64,000 nt of DNA from Nitrospira sp. ND1 (lineage in GTDB: Bacteria > Nitrospirota > Nitrospiria > Nitrospirales > Nitrospiraceae), in assembly GCF_900170025.1 (NCBI RefSeq), contig NZ_FWEX01000006.1:776795-840794 (forward strand), written 5' to 3'. This document shows positions 8,387 through 17,511 of this stretch, one piece after another (the first letter of the stretch is position 1; every line of letters starts with the position of its first letter). Made by a program: the position numbers and the translations under genes. The notes beneath the pieces were generated by a model, which ran no database searches, was not told the origin of the DNA, and saw only the letters and a list, made by a program, of their open reading frames with translations.

Positions 8387-9772
8387 ATGCACGCACCCAC
8401 CCTCCTGATCGTCGAAGATGAAGAACGAATGCGCCGGCTCTTCGAGCTGGTGCTGAAACCCGCCGGGTATCAGCTGCTCCTGGCCCGCTCGGGGGACGAA
8501 GCCCTCCGCGTGATCCAGGAACACGAATCCCTCGACATGATCATCACGGATCTCCAATTGGGCGCCGTCTCGGGCATGGATGTGCTGGAAGCAGCCCGGC
8601 AACAGGTGCCCGATGTGCCGGTCCTTATCGTGACCGGATACGGCACCGTTAAATCGGCCGTCGAGGCCATGCAGAAAGGCGCCTACGACTACATCTCCAA
8701 GCCCGTCGACAATGAAGAGTTGAAGATCGTCATTGCCCGCGCACTGCAGGTCCGCCAGCTCGCCCGGGACAATCGCATCCTGCGCGCAGGGTTGCACGAA
8801 CAGTTCGGCTTCGACCGCATTGTCAGCGTCTCCAAAGAGATGGAACTGATCAAGAGGCTCGCCCGGGAAGTGGCGCAGACCGACGCCACGGTGCTCATCA
8901 CAGGCGAAAGTGGAACGGGGAAGGATCTGCTCGCGCGCGCCATCCACCTCGTCAGCCCACGCGCCCAAGGCCCGATGGTGGCTCTGAACTGCGCCGGCAT
9001 CCCCGAGCACCTGTTGGAATCTGAACTGTTCGGGTATGAAAAGGGAGCGTTTACCGACGCGAAGAAATCCAAACCGGGACGCTTTCAAATGGCGGATCGA
9101 GGCACGCTGTTCCTGGACGAAATCGGCGAACTGAGTTTGACGGCACAGGCCAAACTCCTTCGCGTCCTCGAACAGCATGTCGTGGAACCGTTGGGCGGAG
9201 TGCGCAGTGTCGCCGTCGATATTCGGGTCATCGCCGCGACCAACCAGGAATTACCCGATCTCATCAAAGCCGGCCGTTTCCGCCTCGATCTCTACTATCG
9301 CCTGAACGTCTATCAACTCCGGATGCCGCCCCTTCGCGAACGGCCGGAGGACATCGAGCCGATTCTGACTCAGTTCCTCGGCCAGGCCCGTCGGGAACGC
9401 GGCAGCCGCATCAAGGGAATGACCGCCGAGGCGCTCACGATTCTCAAACAGTATCCCTGGCCGGGCAACGTGCGAGAACTGCACAATGTCGTGGAGTGGC
9501 TGACCATCACCTGCAAACAGGACGAGATTACGCCCGAGCACCTGCCGGCCTCGTTCAAGACCGCTCCGCCGACAAACGAAGAGAAGCCGGCCGGCACACC
9601 GTCGCTCCTCGCGCTGGGACTCTCCGTTGAGGAAGTCGAAAAGACGATGCTCCAAGAGGCGTTGCGCAAAACCGGGGGGAACGTGTCCGAAGCCAGCCGT
9701 CTGCTCAAAATCACACGCAACACGTTGCGATATCGAATGGCCAAACACAACCTGTCGCTGCCCCCAGGCTGA
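8387..9772 (+). CDS. NtrC-family sigma54-dependent response regulator
   Basis: The 461-residue product has three domains. An N-terminal receiver carries the phospho-acceptor Asp55 (MIITD). A central AAA+ domain has Walker A GESGTGKD, the sigma54-contact loop GAFTDA (a common GAFTGA variant) and Walker B GTLFLDEIGEL. A Fis-type helix-turn-helix lies at the C-terminus (GNVSEASRLLKITRNTLRYRM). It activates sigma54 promoters when phosphorylated. The next gene, a histidine kinase, overlaps it by one base (TGATG) and is the evident partner. I could not identify a target promoter. Confidence 0.93.
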   Translation: MHAPTLLIVEDEERMRRLFELVLKPAGYQLLLARSGDEALRVIQEHESLDMIITDLQLGAVSGMDVLEAARQQVPDVPVLIVTGYGTVKSAVEAMQKGAYDYISKPVDNEELKIVIARALQVRQLARDNRILRAGLHEQFGFDRIVSVSKEMELIKRLAREVAQTDATVLITGESGTGKDLLARAIHLVSPRAQGPMVALNCAGIPEHLLESELFGYEKGAFTDAKKSKPGRFQMADRGTLFLDEIGELSLTAQAKLLRVLEQHVVEPLGGVRSVAVDIRVIAATNQELPDLIKAGRFRLDLYYRLNVYQLRMPPLRERPEDIEPILTQFLGQARRERGSRIKGMTAEALTILKQYPWPGNVRELHNVVEWLTITCKQDEITPEHLPASFKTAPPTNEEKPAGTPSLLALGLSVEEVEKTMLQEALRKTGGNVSEASRLLKITRNTLRYRMAKHNLSLPPG

Positions 9773-11712
9773 TGCGTCGCCTAAGACGAACCGGCGGACT
9801 CCAGAGAAAATTCTTCGTCGCGCTGCTCATTGTCGGCATCGTGCCCGGCATGGTCGCGCTCTGGGCGACCTACCGCTCCAGCACCGCCACCCTCAAGCAA
9901 GCCATCGGTGAAGGGTTCCAGGAGATCGCGCGTTCCACCTCCATTCGACTGGCGACCGCCGTCGACAATGAAATCGAACGCGCCATCCGGCTGGCGCTCG
10001 TCCCGCTGCACGTCCGTCAGCCGGTCGTCCTCGCCAACCACCAGGCCGATGCCACAGCCGACAAGACACAACATCAGCCATCACCGGCTCATCCGAAATC
10101 CAACAACCCGCCCGCGGTGGACCAGGACACCACAGGCTACCTCGACGAATGGGCGCGCGAGTCCCGGCACTATGTGCGTGTCACCATTGCCGACCGGCAG
10201 GGACAGGTCGTCGCCTCGACAGATCCGCGGCTGCCGCCGCAACAGACGGGCGAAGTCTGGTGGCGTGAAGCCATACAGGCCGCACCCGGTACGTCCTACG
10301 TCAGCAACGTGACGTTCGATCCTCAGGTGAACGACATGGTCTTCCATGTTGCCGTCCCCATCCTTGACGACACCCGACGAGCCGCCATCGGCGTCGTCGG
10401 CCTCGTCATCCGTCGCAATCTGCTGACTCAAATGATCCTCCCCATCCAGATCGGGAATACGGGTCACGCCATGCTGCTCGACACGCAAGGCACGCCGTTG
10501 ATCTGTCCGGTCCTGCCGCCCACCGCCCATTTGATTCCATCGACCTTGATGGACCGACTGACATTGGATCGCCCCCTGTGGCTGGTCGCAGAAGATGACG
10601 CGCATGGCGGCCGCGATGCGATCGTCGGGGCGGCGCCGGTCCGGCTGACTCATCCGCTGACGCCGGGGAGCCTCGACGGCAACCGGTGGTATGCGTTTAT
10701 CCGGCAGGCGCCCGAGGAAACCTATGCGCCGATCTATTCCCTATTGCTGACGGTCGGCTTGATCGGGTTCGGGCTGGTGATCGTGCTTTCCGCCTTCGGG
10801 TTCGTCGTCGGGTATCGCATCGTGAAACCGATCCTGGCGCTCCAGCGCGAAGCGGAGGGCCTTCGCCTCACGCTGGCCTTACCGGAGAACGGCAGCGTGA
10901 ACCGACCCCTCACTCCGTTGCTTTCGCCGGGCTATCAGACCGGAGATGAAATTGAAGACCTGGCGACAAGCTTCGCCGCCATGCGGAAGGTGCTGGAGGA
11001 AAATCTGCGGACGATCCGGTCACAGCAACATGAACTGATCCGGCAGGAAAAGCTGGCGTCGGTGGGACAACTGCTCGCCGCCCTCGCCCATGATCTGCGG
11101 AACCCCCTCGGCGTCATCCGGAGCTCCGCACAAGTCGTGCTGGAGGGGCCGCAGGAAGAACCCATCCGCCTGGAAATGGCTCGCTATATCATCGATGAAG
11201 TCGACAAACTTTCACTGCGACTCCACGACTTTCTCCGTTATGCCAGACAGAAGCCGCCTGACTTCAAGGTAGAACCTGCGGAAGCCGTCGTCCGCGCTGC
11301 GCTGAGGCAGTGGGAAGCGCAGGGTGGCCATGAACGCATCCGGGTCGAAGAGCGATTCGGGAATGCCCTGCCCTCGATTCAGGTCGACCCGGAGCAGGTC
11401 AAGGAGGCCCTGATGAACCTCCTCATCAATGCGCGGGAAGCGATGCCGGAAGGAGGAACCCTGACCCTCACGACCAGAGCCGGACAGGACAGCGAGGTGG
11501 AAATTGAGGTGGCCGATACCGGAATCGGCATCGCTCCGGAACACCTTTCACGAATCTTCGAGCCCTTCTTCACGACCAAAGCCTATGGAACCGGTCTCGG
11601 CCTCACCAACGTCAAACGGCTCGTTGAAGACAACGGCGGAACCCTGGTCGTGAACAGCAACGCAGGAGCGGGAACATCCTTCACCCTGCGCTTTCGTGCG
11701 GCGGCAGGTTGA
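9772..11712 (+). CDS. Membrane sensor histidine kinase, partner of the sigma54 regulator
   Basis: The product has a first membrane segment near residues 13-30 (FFVALLIVGIVPGMVALWAT) and a periplasmic Cache-like sensor region to about residue 320. A second membrane segment follows (YSLLLTVGLIGFGLVIVLSA), then a HAMP-type linker. A HisKA domain has the phosphorylated His in LAHDLRNPLGVIRSS, and the ATPase domain carries NLLINAREAMPEGG, ADTGIGIAPE and GTGLGLTNVKRLVEDNGG. It is translationally coupled to the upstream NtrC-type gene. The signal it detects is unknown. Confidence 0.92.
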   Translation: MRRLRRTGGLQRKFFVALLIVGIVPGMVALWATYRSSTATLKQAIGEGFQEIARSTSIRLATAVDNEIERAIRLALVPLHVRQPVVLANHQADATADKTQHQPSPAHPKSNNPPAVDQDTTGYLDEWARESRHYVRVTIADRQGQVVASTDPRLPPQQTGEVWWREAIQAAPGTSYVSNVTFDPQVNDMVFHVAVPILDDTRRAAIGVVGLVIRRNLLTQMILPIQIGNTGHAMLLDTQGTPLICPVLPPTAHLIPSTLMDRLTLDRPLWLVAEDDAHGGRDAIVGAAPVRLTHPLTPGSLDGNRWYAFIRQAPEETYAPIYSLLLTVGLIGFGLVIVLSAFGFVVGYRIVKPILALQREAEGLRLTLALPENGSVNRPLTPLLSPGYQTGDEIEDLATSFAAMRKVLEENLRTIRSQQHELIRQEKLASVGQLLAALAHDLRNPLGVIRSSAQVVLEGPQEEPIRLEMARYIIDEVDKLSLRLHDFLRYARQKPPDFKVEPAEAVVRAALRQWEAQGGHERIRVEERFGNALPSIQVDPEQVKEALMNLLINAREAMPEGGTLTLTTRAGQDSEVEIEVADTGIGIAPEHLSRIFEPFFTTKAYGTGLGLTNVKRLVEDNGGTLVVNSNAGAGTSFTLRFRAAAG

Positions 11713-11720
11713 GCAGAATG

Positions 11721-11870
11721 TAGTCGCTCGTCGTTCGTGAAACGTCGTTCGACCCCCGTCCAAAAACAAGAGCCTATGGGGCGAGTAGAGGAATGGACCT
11801 CTTGGCTCCCGGTCCTCGCCCTATGCTCTACCCCTGACGAGATACGTTTCACGATTCACGCTTCACGGCG
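11721..11870. repeat. Putative long imperfect inverted repeat (family C)
   Basis: Sequence shortly after the kinase stop contains CGTTCGTGAAACG and, about 110 bases on, GATACGTTTCACGATTCACG. These share CGTGAAACG in opposite orientation. Inside are the looser inverted pair CTATGGGGCGAG and CTCGCCCTATG. It could fold into a long imperfect hairpin. Only one copy is visible here, so calling it an interspersed repeat is an inference. Confidence 0.35.
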
Positions 11871-11880
11871 GTCGCAGGTA

Positions 11881-11907
11881 AAGCCGGAGGACTTTTTCAG
11901 CCTCCTG
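11881..11907. repeat. Half copy of repeat family A adjoining B2
   Basis: GGAGGACTTTTTCAGCCTCCTG matches the right arm of family A (compare 52200-52217 and 55812-55830). It ends directly against the CTAG that opens repeat B2, a composite junction also seen at 15691-15724 and 62308-62330. Confidence 0.55.
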
Positions 11908-12088
11908 CTAGCCCGGATTATTCATGAATGCCGTCGCGAGGCGTTCGAGACGGAAGCCCGCCGAGGCTGCTCGCACGTAAGGCCGACGCAGGCGTACTGG
12001 CAGTCCGTCGAGGAGGCCGAACGAGAACAGCCTCGCCGGGCGACAGGATCGGACGCCGGAGCAGGGATTCATGAATAGTCCGGGCTAG
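11908..12088. repeat. Interspersed palindromic repeat family B, copy B2
   Basis: This 181-bp element is bounded by CTAG (11908-11911 and 12085-12088). Its arms are GCCCGGATTATTCATGAAT and ATTCATGAATAGTCCGGG. It is almost colinear with copy B3, with no length change. The right CTAG supplies the stop codon of the M48 peptidase gene on the minus strand. On the plus strand it is open throughout and encodes a peptide shared with B3. Confidence 0.8.
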
Positions 12089-12951
12089 ACGCGTTTGGTC
12101 ATGCGGAGGAACCGTTCCTGCAACACCAAGCCGTTGGATACAAGACGCTTGGTGCGAATGGTTTTCTGCACGGCCTCGATCCGCACGGAAAAGTTGGGAT
12201 GGGTCTTAAACAGCGCACGGTCATCGCCCTTGAGATCGCGCAACCGCGTCAGTAGGCCCACATAGGCCTCCGCATCGTATCCGACCCGCGCGGCGAACAA
12301 TTCACCGACCGTATCGGCCTCTGTTTCTTTCTCCTGATCCAGACCTTCATCGAGCAGCTTCTTGACGGCGCCGTCGATCACGCCCTTGAACGCAGCCGGA
12401 TTACTCGTCGCATAGGAGAGGCCGGCTTCGGTCACTCCGGCCAGGCGCTTGCTGCGTTGAATCACATCGAGGATATGCTTTTCGCTCACATGCGCAATTT
12501 CATGCCCCAGGACGGCGGCGAGCTCCGCCTCATTCTTGATTTGCCTGAGCAGGCCCCGGGTCACAAAAATATATCCGGCGGGCGCGGCAAACGCGTTGAT
12601 CGACTCGTGATCCAGAATGGCGACATGGTATGGAATATCGGGCCGGTCGGACGTGTTGGCCACCGCCCTCCCTACCAGGTTTACATAGCGAACTAATTCG
12701 GGCTGATCCACAACACCGCCGTACCGTGCCACGACTTGCAGGGCTATCGCCTGCCCGATCGACGATTCTTCCTCGTAGCCGATGGGAAACAGACTGCCGA
12801 CGACATTGCCTGCGCCATGGATCGCACCGGCCAATCGGGGATTGCCGGACTGTCGGGCGACATCCTCGGCAGCCCGCTGCACCTCTGCACAACCAGCCAC
12901 AGTCATCGAGAGCGCCATCAGGCTCGTCATCCAGATCCTGTTATTTCGCAT
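12085..12951 (-). CDS. M48-family metallopeptidase, lipoprotein
   Basis: The product has a lipoprotein signal peptide with lipobox VAGC at about residues 18-21. An M48 (HtpX/Oma1-type) zinc protease domain follows, with the active site in LGHEIAHVSEKHI and the third zinc ligand plausibly in EKETEADTVGE. The C-terminal THPNFSVRIEAVQ is the conserved THPxxxxRI of soluble M48 peptidases such as BepA. It probably acts in the periplasm, in outer-membrane quality control. The start overlaps the upstream SH3 gene by 11 bases. Its stop codon is inside repeat B2. Confidence 0.9.
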   Translation of the reverse strand: MRNNRIWMTSLMALSMTVAGCAEVQRAAEDVARQSGNPRLAGAIHGAGNVVGSLFPIGYEEESSIGQAIALQVVARYGGVVDQPELVRYVNLVGRAVANTSDRPDIPYHVAILDHESINAFAAPAGYIFVTRGLLRQIKNEAELAAVLGHEIAHVSEKHILDVIQRSKRLAGVTEAGLSYATSNPAAFKGVIDGAVKKLLDEGLDQEKETEADTVGELFAARVGYDAEAYVGLLTRLRDLKGDDRALFKTHPNFSVRIEAVQKTIRTKRLVSNGLVLQERFLRMTKRV

Positions 12952-13453
12952 ATTCGCCCAGGCCTCCTTCCCGCATGAACTCTTCGACGTCCTGGTCGGG
13001 GATTTGATAGGCCGTCATGCGATCCACTACCTCCCGATCCCGCGCGGACACGCCGGCCCGGTCGGCATAACCCTCGGACGCCTTGTCCAGCCCTCTGGCG
13101 CCCGCCGATGCGGTGGTCGCGGACGCGTCTCCGCCCCGCATGCTCTGGCCAAGCCGAGCCAGGGTGTCGTTGCCTCCGGACGGTTTCGATGTCGATGTCT
13201 TGTGGGCGAAGATCCATCCACGCGCGCCGGCTGAAGTCTTGACCTCCACCCAGCTTCCATCGCGACCGACCACCTCCAGCGCGTCGCCGAACTTCACGTT
13301 CCCGACCACGGCATCCAGCGAGGTTTTTCCTGCGCGAAGTTGCGCCGTCTTGGCTTGCACGTAGACGGTTTCAGCCCAGGCTTCCGTCCCCCAGACGAAC
13401 AGACCGATCCACAGGGCGATGAGCGGAATCCAAAACGATCGTGGTGGTATCAC
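12941..13453 (-). CDS. Secreted SH3-domain protein
   Basis: The 170-residue product has a signal peptide (WIPLIALWIGLFVWGTEAWA) and a bacterial SH3 domain at about residues 30-85 (YVQAKTAQLRAGKTSLDAVV, then GDALEVVGRDGSWVEVKT and GWIFAHKT). A Gly/Ser/Ala-rich tail follows, ending in a short helix (AYQIPDQDVEEFMREGG). Such domains usually bind peptidoglycan or its peptides. It overlaps the M48 peptidase gene by 11 bases, so the two are probably made together and may act at the same envelope site. Confidence 0.82.
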   Translation of the reverse strand: MIPPRSFWIPLIALWIGLFVWGTEAWAETVYVQAKTAQLRAGKTSLDAVVGNVKFGDALEVVGRDGSWVEVKTSAGARGWIFAHKTSTSKPSGGNDTLARLGQSMRGGDASATTASAGARGLDKASEGYADRAGVSARDREVVDRMTAYQIPDQDVEEFMREGGLGEYAK

Positions 13454-13479
13454 AGCTTCCTCCCCCTCGGCACTGCCAC

Positions 13480-15618
13480 TTATTTTGAGGTCATTTCATA
13501 GACGCCGTCCCACTCTCCAGGCGGGGGCATCTGTCGATAATTCGTGGATCGTTCCAGGTAGACCCGCGAAGGCCCATCCGACGGATCCAGGGCAACGGCT
13601 TCTGAAAACCTGGCACAAGCCGTTGAGAAATTCCGCATCTTATAGGCCGCCAGCCCTTCCAAATACACGTCGATCACGTGCCGCTTCCTGTCATCCAGCT
13701 GCCCCTTCCGGGCCAACAGTTCGAACACGACGACCGGCTCTTTTTTCCCTTTCACACGTAGCAGATCGATCTCCCGCACTTCAACGTCGTTCTTCGCCAG
13801 TTCGGCCGTCCGCTGGCCGATCAGAATCAGCGTGTCGTAATACTTGCTGGCGCCCTCCAGACGCGAAGCCAGGTTCACACTATCCCCGGTCACTGTGTAT
13901 TCCATTCGCTCCTCGGACCCCATGTTGCCGACGATGCATGGGCCGGAATTGAGGCCGATCCTGGCGCCGATCTCCGGAAGCCCCTCCCGCTTCCAAACCT
14001 CCCGCAACCGGGCCAATTCAACCTGACAGTCCAGCGCCGCGTAACAGGCCAGCGACGCATGCTTCGGGTCGTTCAGCGGCGCGCCAAAGAGCGCCATGAT
14101 CCCGTCACCGAGATACTTGTTCACATTGCCACGATGGGTGGTCTTGATGATGGTCGTCATCGCCGACAAGTAGCGATTGAGCAATGTCACGAGGTCTTCG
14201 GGAGACATCTTCTCCGAGATCGTCGTAAAGCCTGCGATGTCGGAAAAAAAGATCGTGATTTCTTTTTTCTCCCCGCCGAGCTTGATGGCCTCGGGATTCC
14301 GCATGATCTCCTCGACCACCTCGGACGACATGTACTTGTCGAAGGCCGCCCGCATGAGACGGCGCTGCTTGCCTTCGGTCACATATTCGACGGTCGCGGC
14401 CGTGCCGAACGTCAAGGCCAGCGCCGCTTCCGGAAACACCAGTTCCAGCCACCGCTCGTGCCCGGCAAACGCATGTACGACTAATCCATAGTAGGCCACC
14501 GCCAATCCAATCGTGACGCCGAACTTGACCGGGTAGGAACGGAACAACATGAACGTGCCGGCAGAAGCCAGACAGAGCAGCAGGAGGGTCGTCAGCGAGA
14601 ACCACCTCGGAGCTGCTTGCAAGCCCTGCCCGTGCAGGAGATTGTCCAACGCCGCCATATGAATGAGCACACCGGGCGTGGCGGCAGAGAACGGCGTGAC
14701 ACGAAGATCGTAGAGCCCCGCCGCCGTACCGGCGATAAACACCACCTTGTCCTTGAACAACGACGGATCCAGCGACGGCCGTTCGCCCTTCTCCTGCTGC
14801 GCGAAGGCCTGCAACACCCGTCCGATCGAATACTTCTTCGCATGGTAGGTCTGCTCCAGGGATCCATGCCAGTCAATCAACAGGCTGCCGTCGGTCTCCA
14901 ATGGAACGTGGTGGGCGCCGATCTGCAGACGCCCGTCACGCATCGAGAGCCGGTCGGCGCCGAGCAGGTATTGCGCCACCGCTACCGAGAGATGCGGCAC
15001 GACATTGCCGTTGACCTGCCCCAGCAGCGGAACCCGCCTCGTCGGTCCATCGGCGTCGGCAGACAGGTTGATGACACCCAGCCCGCGCGCCTGTTGTGCC
15101 AGCACCGGAATCGGCAGTTTCACTCCGGCATGAGTATCCGGCGCTTGTCTCGCATCCGACGACTCCACCGTGACCGTGGCGCGAGGCTGCGCCTCAGGCG
15201 GGATCGCAGCGGGCTCAGCCTGGAACAGCATCGGCAGGAACACGTTGCCTGCCGCCTTCAGGTCATCGGCAAACGACTGGTCGAATTCTTCCGCATTCTC
15301 GTCCGCCTCGAAGAACATCACATCGAACACGACGGCTCTGGCGCCGGCTTGCTTGAGATACCGCACGACATAGCCGAATCGATCGCGAGGCCAGGGCCAG
15401 CGCCCGAATGCCTCGAGGCTCGATTCATCGATGGCGAGTAACACAAGATTCGAATTGGCTTTGGCAGGATCCGCATAGCGTCGGACCAAATGATCCAGCG
15501 CTTTGAGTTCTGCGACCTCGAACCAGCGGGAGGTGCTGAGCCCGGCCACGAGGGCGAACACCGTCAGGCCCACCGCGACCGCCGAAAGAATTTTTCTTTG
15601 AAAGGGAGTGGAGGTCAT
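13480..15618 (-). CDS. CHASE2-domain class III adenylate/guanylate cyclase
   Basis: The 712-residue protein begins with a membrane segment (ILSAVAVGLTVFALVAGLS), followed by a large extracytoplasmic CHASE2 sensor (LVLLAIDESSLEAFGRWPWP, then GARAVVFDVMFFE). Three further membrane segments lie near residues 335-405. The class III cyclase domain carries metal-binding aspartates in FFSDIAGFT and LGDGIMALFG, with substrate-binding features in YTVTGDSVNLASRLE. A C-terminal TPR-like segment (YLEGLAAYKMRNFSTACARF) ends it. It makes cAMP or cGMP in response to an unknown signal; residues seen do not settle the base. Confidence 0.9.
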   Translation of the reverse strand: MTSTPFQRKILSAVAVGLTVFALVAGLSTSRWFEVAELKALDHLVRRYADPAKANSNLVLLAIDESSLEAFGRWPWPRDRFGYVVRYLKQAGARAVVFDVMFFEADENAEEFDQSFADDLKAAGNVFLPMLFQAEPAAIPPEAQPRATVTVESSDARQAPDTHAGVKLPIPVLAQQARGLGVINLSADADGPTRRVPLLGQVNGNVVPHLSVAVAQYLLGADRLSMRDGRLQIGAHHVPLETDGSLLIDWHGSLEQTYHAKKYSIGRVLQAFAQQEKGERPSLDPSLFKDKVVFIAGTAAGLYDLRVTPFSAATPGVLIHMAALDNLLHGQGLQAAPRWFSLTTLLLLCLASAGTFMLFRSYPVKFGVTIGLAVAYYGLVVHAFAGHERWLELVFPEAALALTFGTAATVEYVTEGKQRRLMRAAFDKYMSSEVVEEIMRNPEAIKLGGEKKEITIFFSDIAGFTTISEKMSPEDLVTLLNRYLSAMTTIIKTTHRGNVNKYLGDGIMALFGAPLNDPKHASLACYAALDCQVELARLREVWKREGLPEIGARIGLNSGPCIVGNMGSEERMEYTVTGDSVNLASRLEGASKYYDTLILIGQRTAELAKNDVEVREIDLLRVKGKKEPVVVFELLARKGQLDDRKRHVIDVYLEGLAAYKMRNFSTACARFSEAVALDPSDGPSRVYLERSTNYRQMPPPGEWDGVYEMTSK

Positions 15619-15690
15619 GAAGGCGATTGCACGATCAAAGACACGCTGACCATCGGGCTATCGTACGTGAGAATGAACCGGAGGGAAAGG

Positions 15691-15720
15691 GGGCTGGAGG
15701 GGGCCTTTTTCAGCACCCGG
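15691..15720. repeat. Half copy of repeat family A adjoining B3
   Basis: GGGGGCCTTTTTCAGCACCCGG resembles the right arm of family A and ends exactly where repeat B3 begins (CTGG, a variant of CTAG). It lies between the cyclase start and the SUMF1-fusion stop. Confidence 0.5.
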
Positions 15721-15901
15721 CTGGCCCGGATGATTCCTGAGGGCCGTCGCGAGGCGTTCGAGACCGAAGCCCGCCGGGGCTTCTCGCAAGTGAGGCCGAC
15801 GCAGGCGTACTTGGAGTCCGTCGAGGAGGCCGAACGAGAAAAGCCCCGCCGGGCGAGAGGATCGGACGGCGGAGCAGGCAGTCAGGAATCTTCCGGGCTA
15901 G
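15721..15901. repeat. Interspersed palindromic repeat family B, copy B3
   Basis: This 181-bp element is the same length as B2 and very similar throughout. Its left boundary is CTGG (15721-15724) and its right boundary CTAG (15898-15901). Arms are GCCCGGATGATTCCTGA and TCAGGAATCTTCCGGG. The right CTAG supplies the stop codon of the protease/SUMF1 gene on the minus strand. Confidence 0.8.
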
Positions 15902-17511
15902 GGGACGTCGGTCGCGCAACGAAATCCTAACGTCGGCCCCCAGTACGTCATCTCGTCCCAGCCCCGGTAGCTGGCGCGCAACTCGAGAGGCCGCTCCATC
16001 CAGCTGCCGCCTCGCAAGACACGAAACGTCCCGCGCAACGGCCCCTGCGGATCCCGGGCCGGCGACGTGCGGTAAAAATCCTCCGCATACCAGTCCTTCA
16101 CCCATTCCGACACCATCCCGATCATGCCGAACACGCCGTAGGGTGACGCGGAGACTGAGGGCAGGCCCAACGGATCGACGCCATTGGCAGAATTCCCGTC
16201 CGTCAGCTTGACCCTGCTTTTCTGAATCACCTCGTCGCTGTTACCCCAGGGATATCGGCGGCCGTCGATTCCCCGCGCCGCCTTCTCCCATTCCGCCTCC
16301 GTCGGCAATCGTTTACCGACCCACTGACAGTAGGCCCGGGCTTGAGACCAGGTGACATTGGTCACCGGGAATTGGGCTCGCTGAGTATCATCGAAGGCAT
16401 CGCGCACTTTCGGAATCAGACATGCGCCTCCCTCCACACAGGCCCGGTACTGCCCGTTCGTCACTCCATGCCGGTCGATCCAATAGGCACTCACATACAA
16501 CCGATGGATCGGACGGGCATCGGGCAAACCATCCTCCATGCCCATGAGGAACTCGCCGGCGGGAATCAACACCATCTCCCCGGGAGGTGTCAGTCCTTGA
16601 TCGACGAATCGCTTGAGCTCTTCCTGCTGGCTTGCCAGCAGTTGAGCATTCACGCGATCAATAGATTCGTCTCCGGCCAGGGGAACCGGCTCATGGACAG
16701 GAGCGGGCGGCACTGGGACACGGGTGACGGACGGCTGGGCACTGTGCCGGCCATCGGAAGACGGAGGCATCGGTGCGGGGTGAATGACCGTGGCCGGCCC
16801 TTCGGACATGCGCACGGTTTCGATCCGCACGGACGTCCGCGTGAGTTCCGTGACCAGATCACCGTTGCCCTTTCCCTTGGGCGACCCCCTTCTCCCCCTG
16901 CCGATGGCGGAGAAATCGAAATCCGGGATGTTGGCTAACAGGGGCGTGGCATAACTGATCGGCACGGCAAAGGCCATCCCTTCCGGCACGATCCCGGACG
17001 GATGGGTAAACTTCGTAGTGAGGATTCCCACGACTTCGCCCTTCCGGTTAAACACCGGGCCTCCGCTGTTGCCGGGATTCACCGCGGCATCGACCTGAAA
17101 GACCCGTTGCACGCCCTTGGTCCTGACGGCAGCCACATGGCCACGAGTGATGGTGATTTCGCGTAACCCGAACTGAAACCCGACGGCAATGACCTCCTGG
17201 TCCAGCTTCACAGCGCCGGCATACCCGAGCAACGCCTCGGAGAGCCCCACCGTCTCCACCTTGAGCAAGGCGAGATCGTGTTCCGCATCCACGCTCACCA
17301 GCACGGCGGGCGCCCGAAATTCCCCGGACGTCACGATCGTGATCCGCTTCGCATTGGCAACGACATGGTGGGCCGTGAGGACATACCCATCACGATGAAC
17401 AATGACGCCGCTACCGGCCGGCTTTTCTACCGGCAATGGCGGACGCTCGTTCGCCCGTCCACTTTCGACAGGCGCGAACAACAGGACAAGCAGGACCAGG
17501 TAGATCTTCAT
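15898..17511 (-). CDS. Serine protease fused to a SUMF1/formylglycine-generating-enzyme-like domain
   Basis: The 537-residue exported protein has a signal peptide (KIYLVLLVLLFAPVESGRA). A trypsin/HtrA-like domain follows, with the triad visible as His48 or His49 in TAHHVV, Asp79 in EHDLALLKV and Ser149 in GNSGGP. There is no PDZ domain. After a Pro-rich linker (about 200-300), a SUMF1-type domain begins near residue 313 (GEMVLIPAGEFLMGMEDG) and continues through WSQARAYCQWVGKRLPTEAE, RRYPWGN and RVLRGGSW to GFRCA. In bacteria SUMF1-type domains often lack formylglycine activity, so its role here is unknown. It overlaps the haem-protein gene by 4 bases, and its stop codon is inside repeat B3. 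Confidence 0.9.
   Translation of the reverse strand: MKIYLVLLVLLFAPVESGRANERPPLPVEKPAGSGVIVHRDGYVLTAHHVVANAKRITIVTSGEFRAPAVLVSVDAEHDLALLKVETVGLSEALLGYAGAVKLDQEVIAVGFQFGLREITITRGHVAAVRTKGVQRVFQVDAAVNPGNSGGPVFNRKGEVVGILTTKFTHPSGIVPEGMAFAVPISYATPLLANIPDFDFSAIGRGRRGSPKGKGNGDLVTELTRTSVRIETVRMSEGPATVIHPAPMPPSSDGRHSAQPSVTRVPVPPAPVHEPVPLAGDESIDRVNAQLLASQQEELKRFVDQGLTPPGEMVLIPAGEFLMGMEDGLPDARPIHRLYVSAYWIDRHGVTNGQYRACVEGGACLIPKVRDAFDDTQRAQFPVTNVTWSQARAYCQWVGKRLPTEAEWEKAARGIDGRRYPWGNSDEVIQKSRVKLTDGNSANGVDPLGLPSVSASPYGVFGMIGMVSEWVKDWYAEDFYRTSPARDPQGPLRGTFRVLRGGSWMERPLELRASYRGWDEMTYWGPTLGFRCATDVP

Noticed and set aside
11737-12078. A plus-strand 113-residue open frame
   Set aside because: It spans repeats C, A and B2 and has no ribosome-binding site. 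The only conserved part is the repeat itself, so I describe it as a repeat finding and not as a gene.
14617-15441. A 274-residue open frame opposite the CHASE2 cyclase
   Set aside because: It is Arg/His/Gln-rich with no domain, within a well-supported gene on the other strand.
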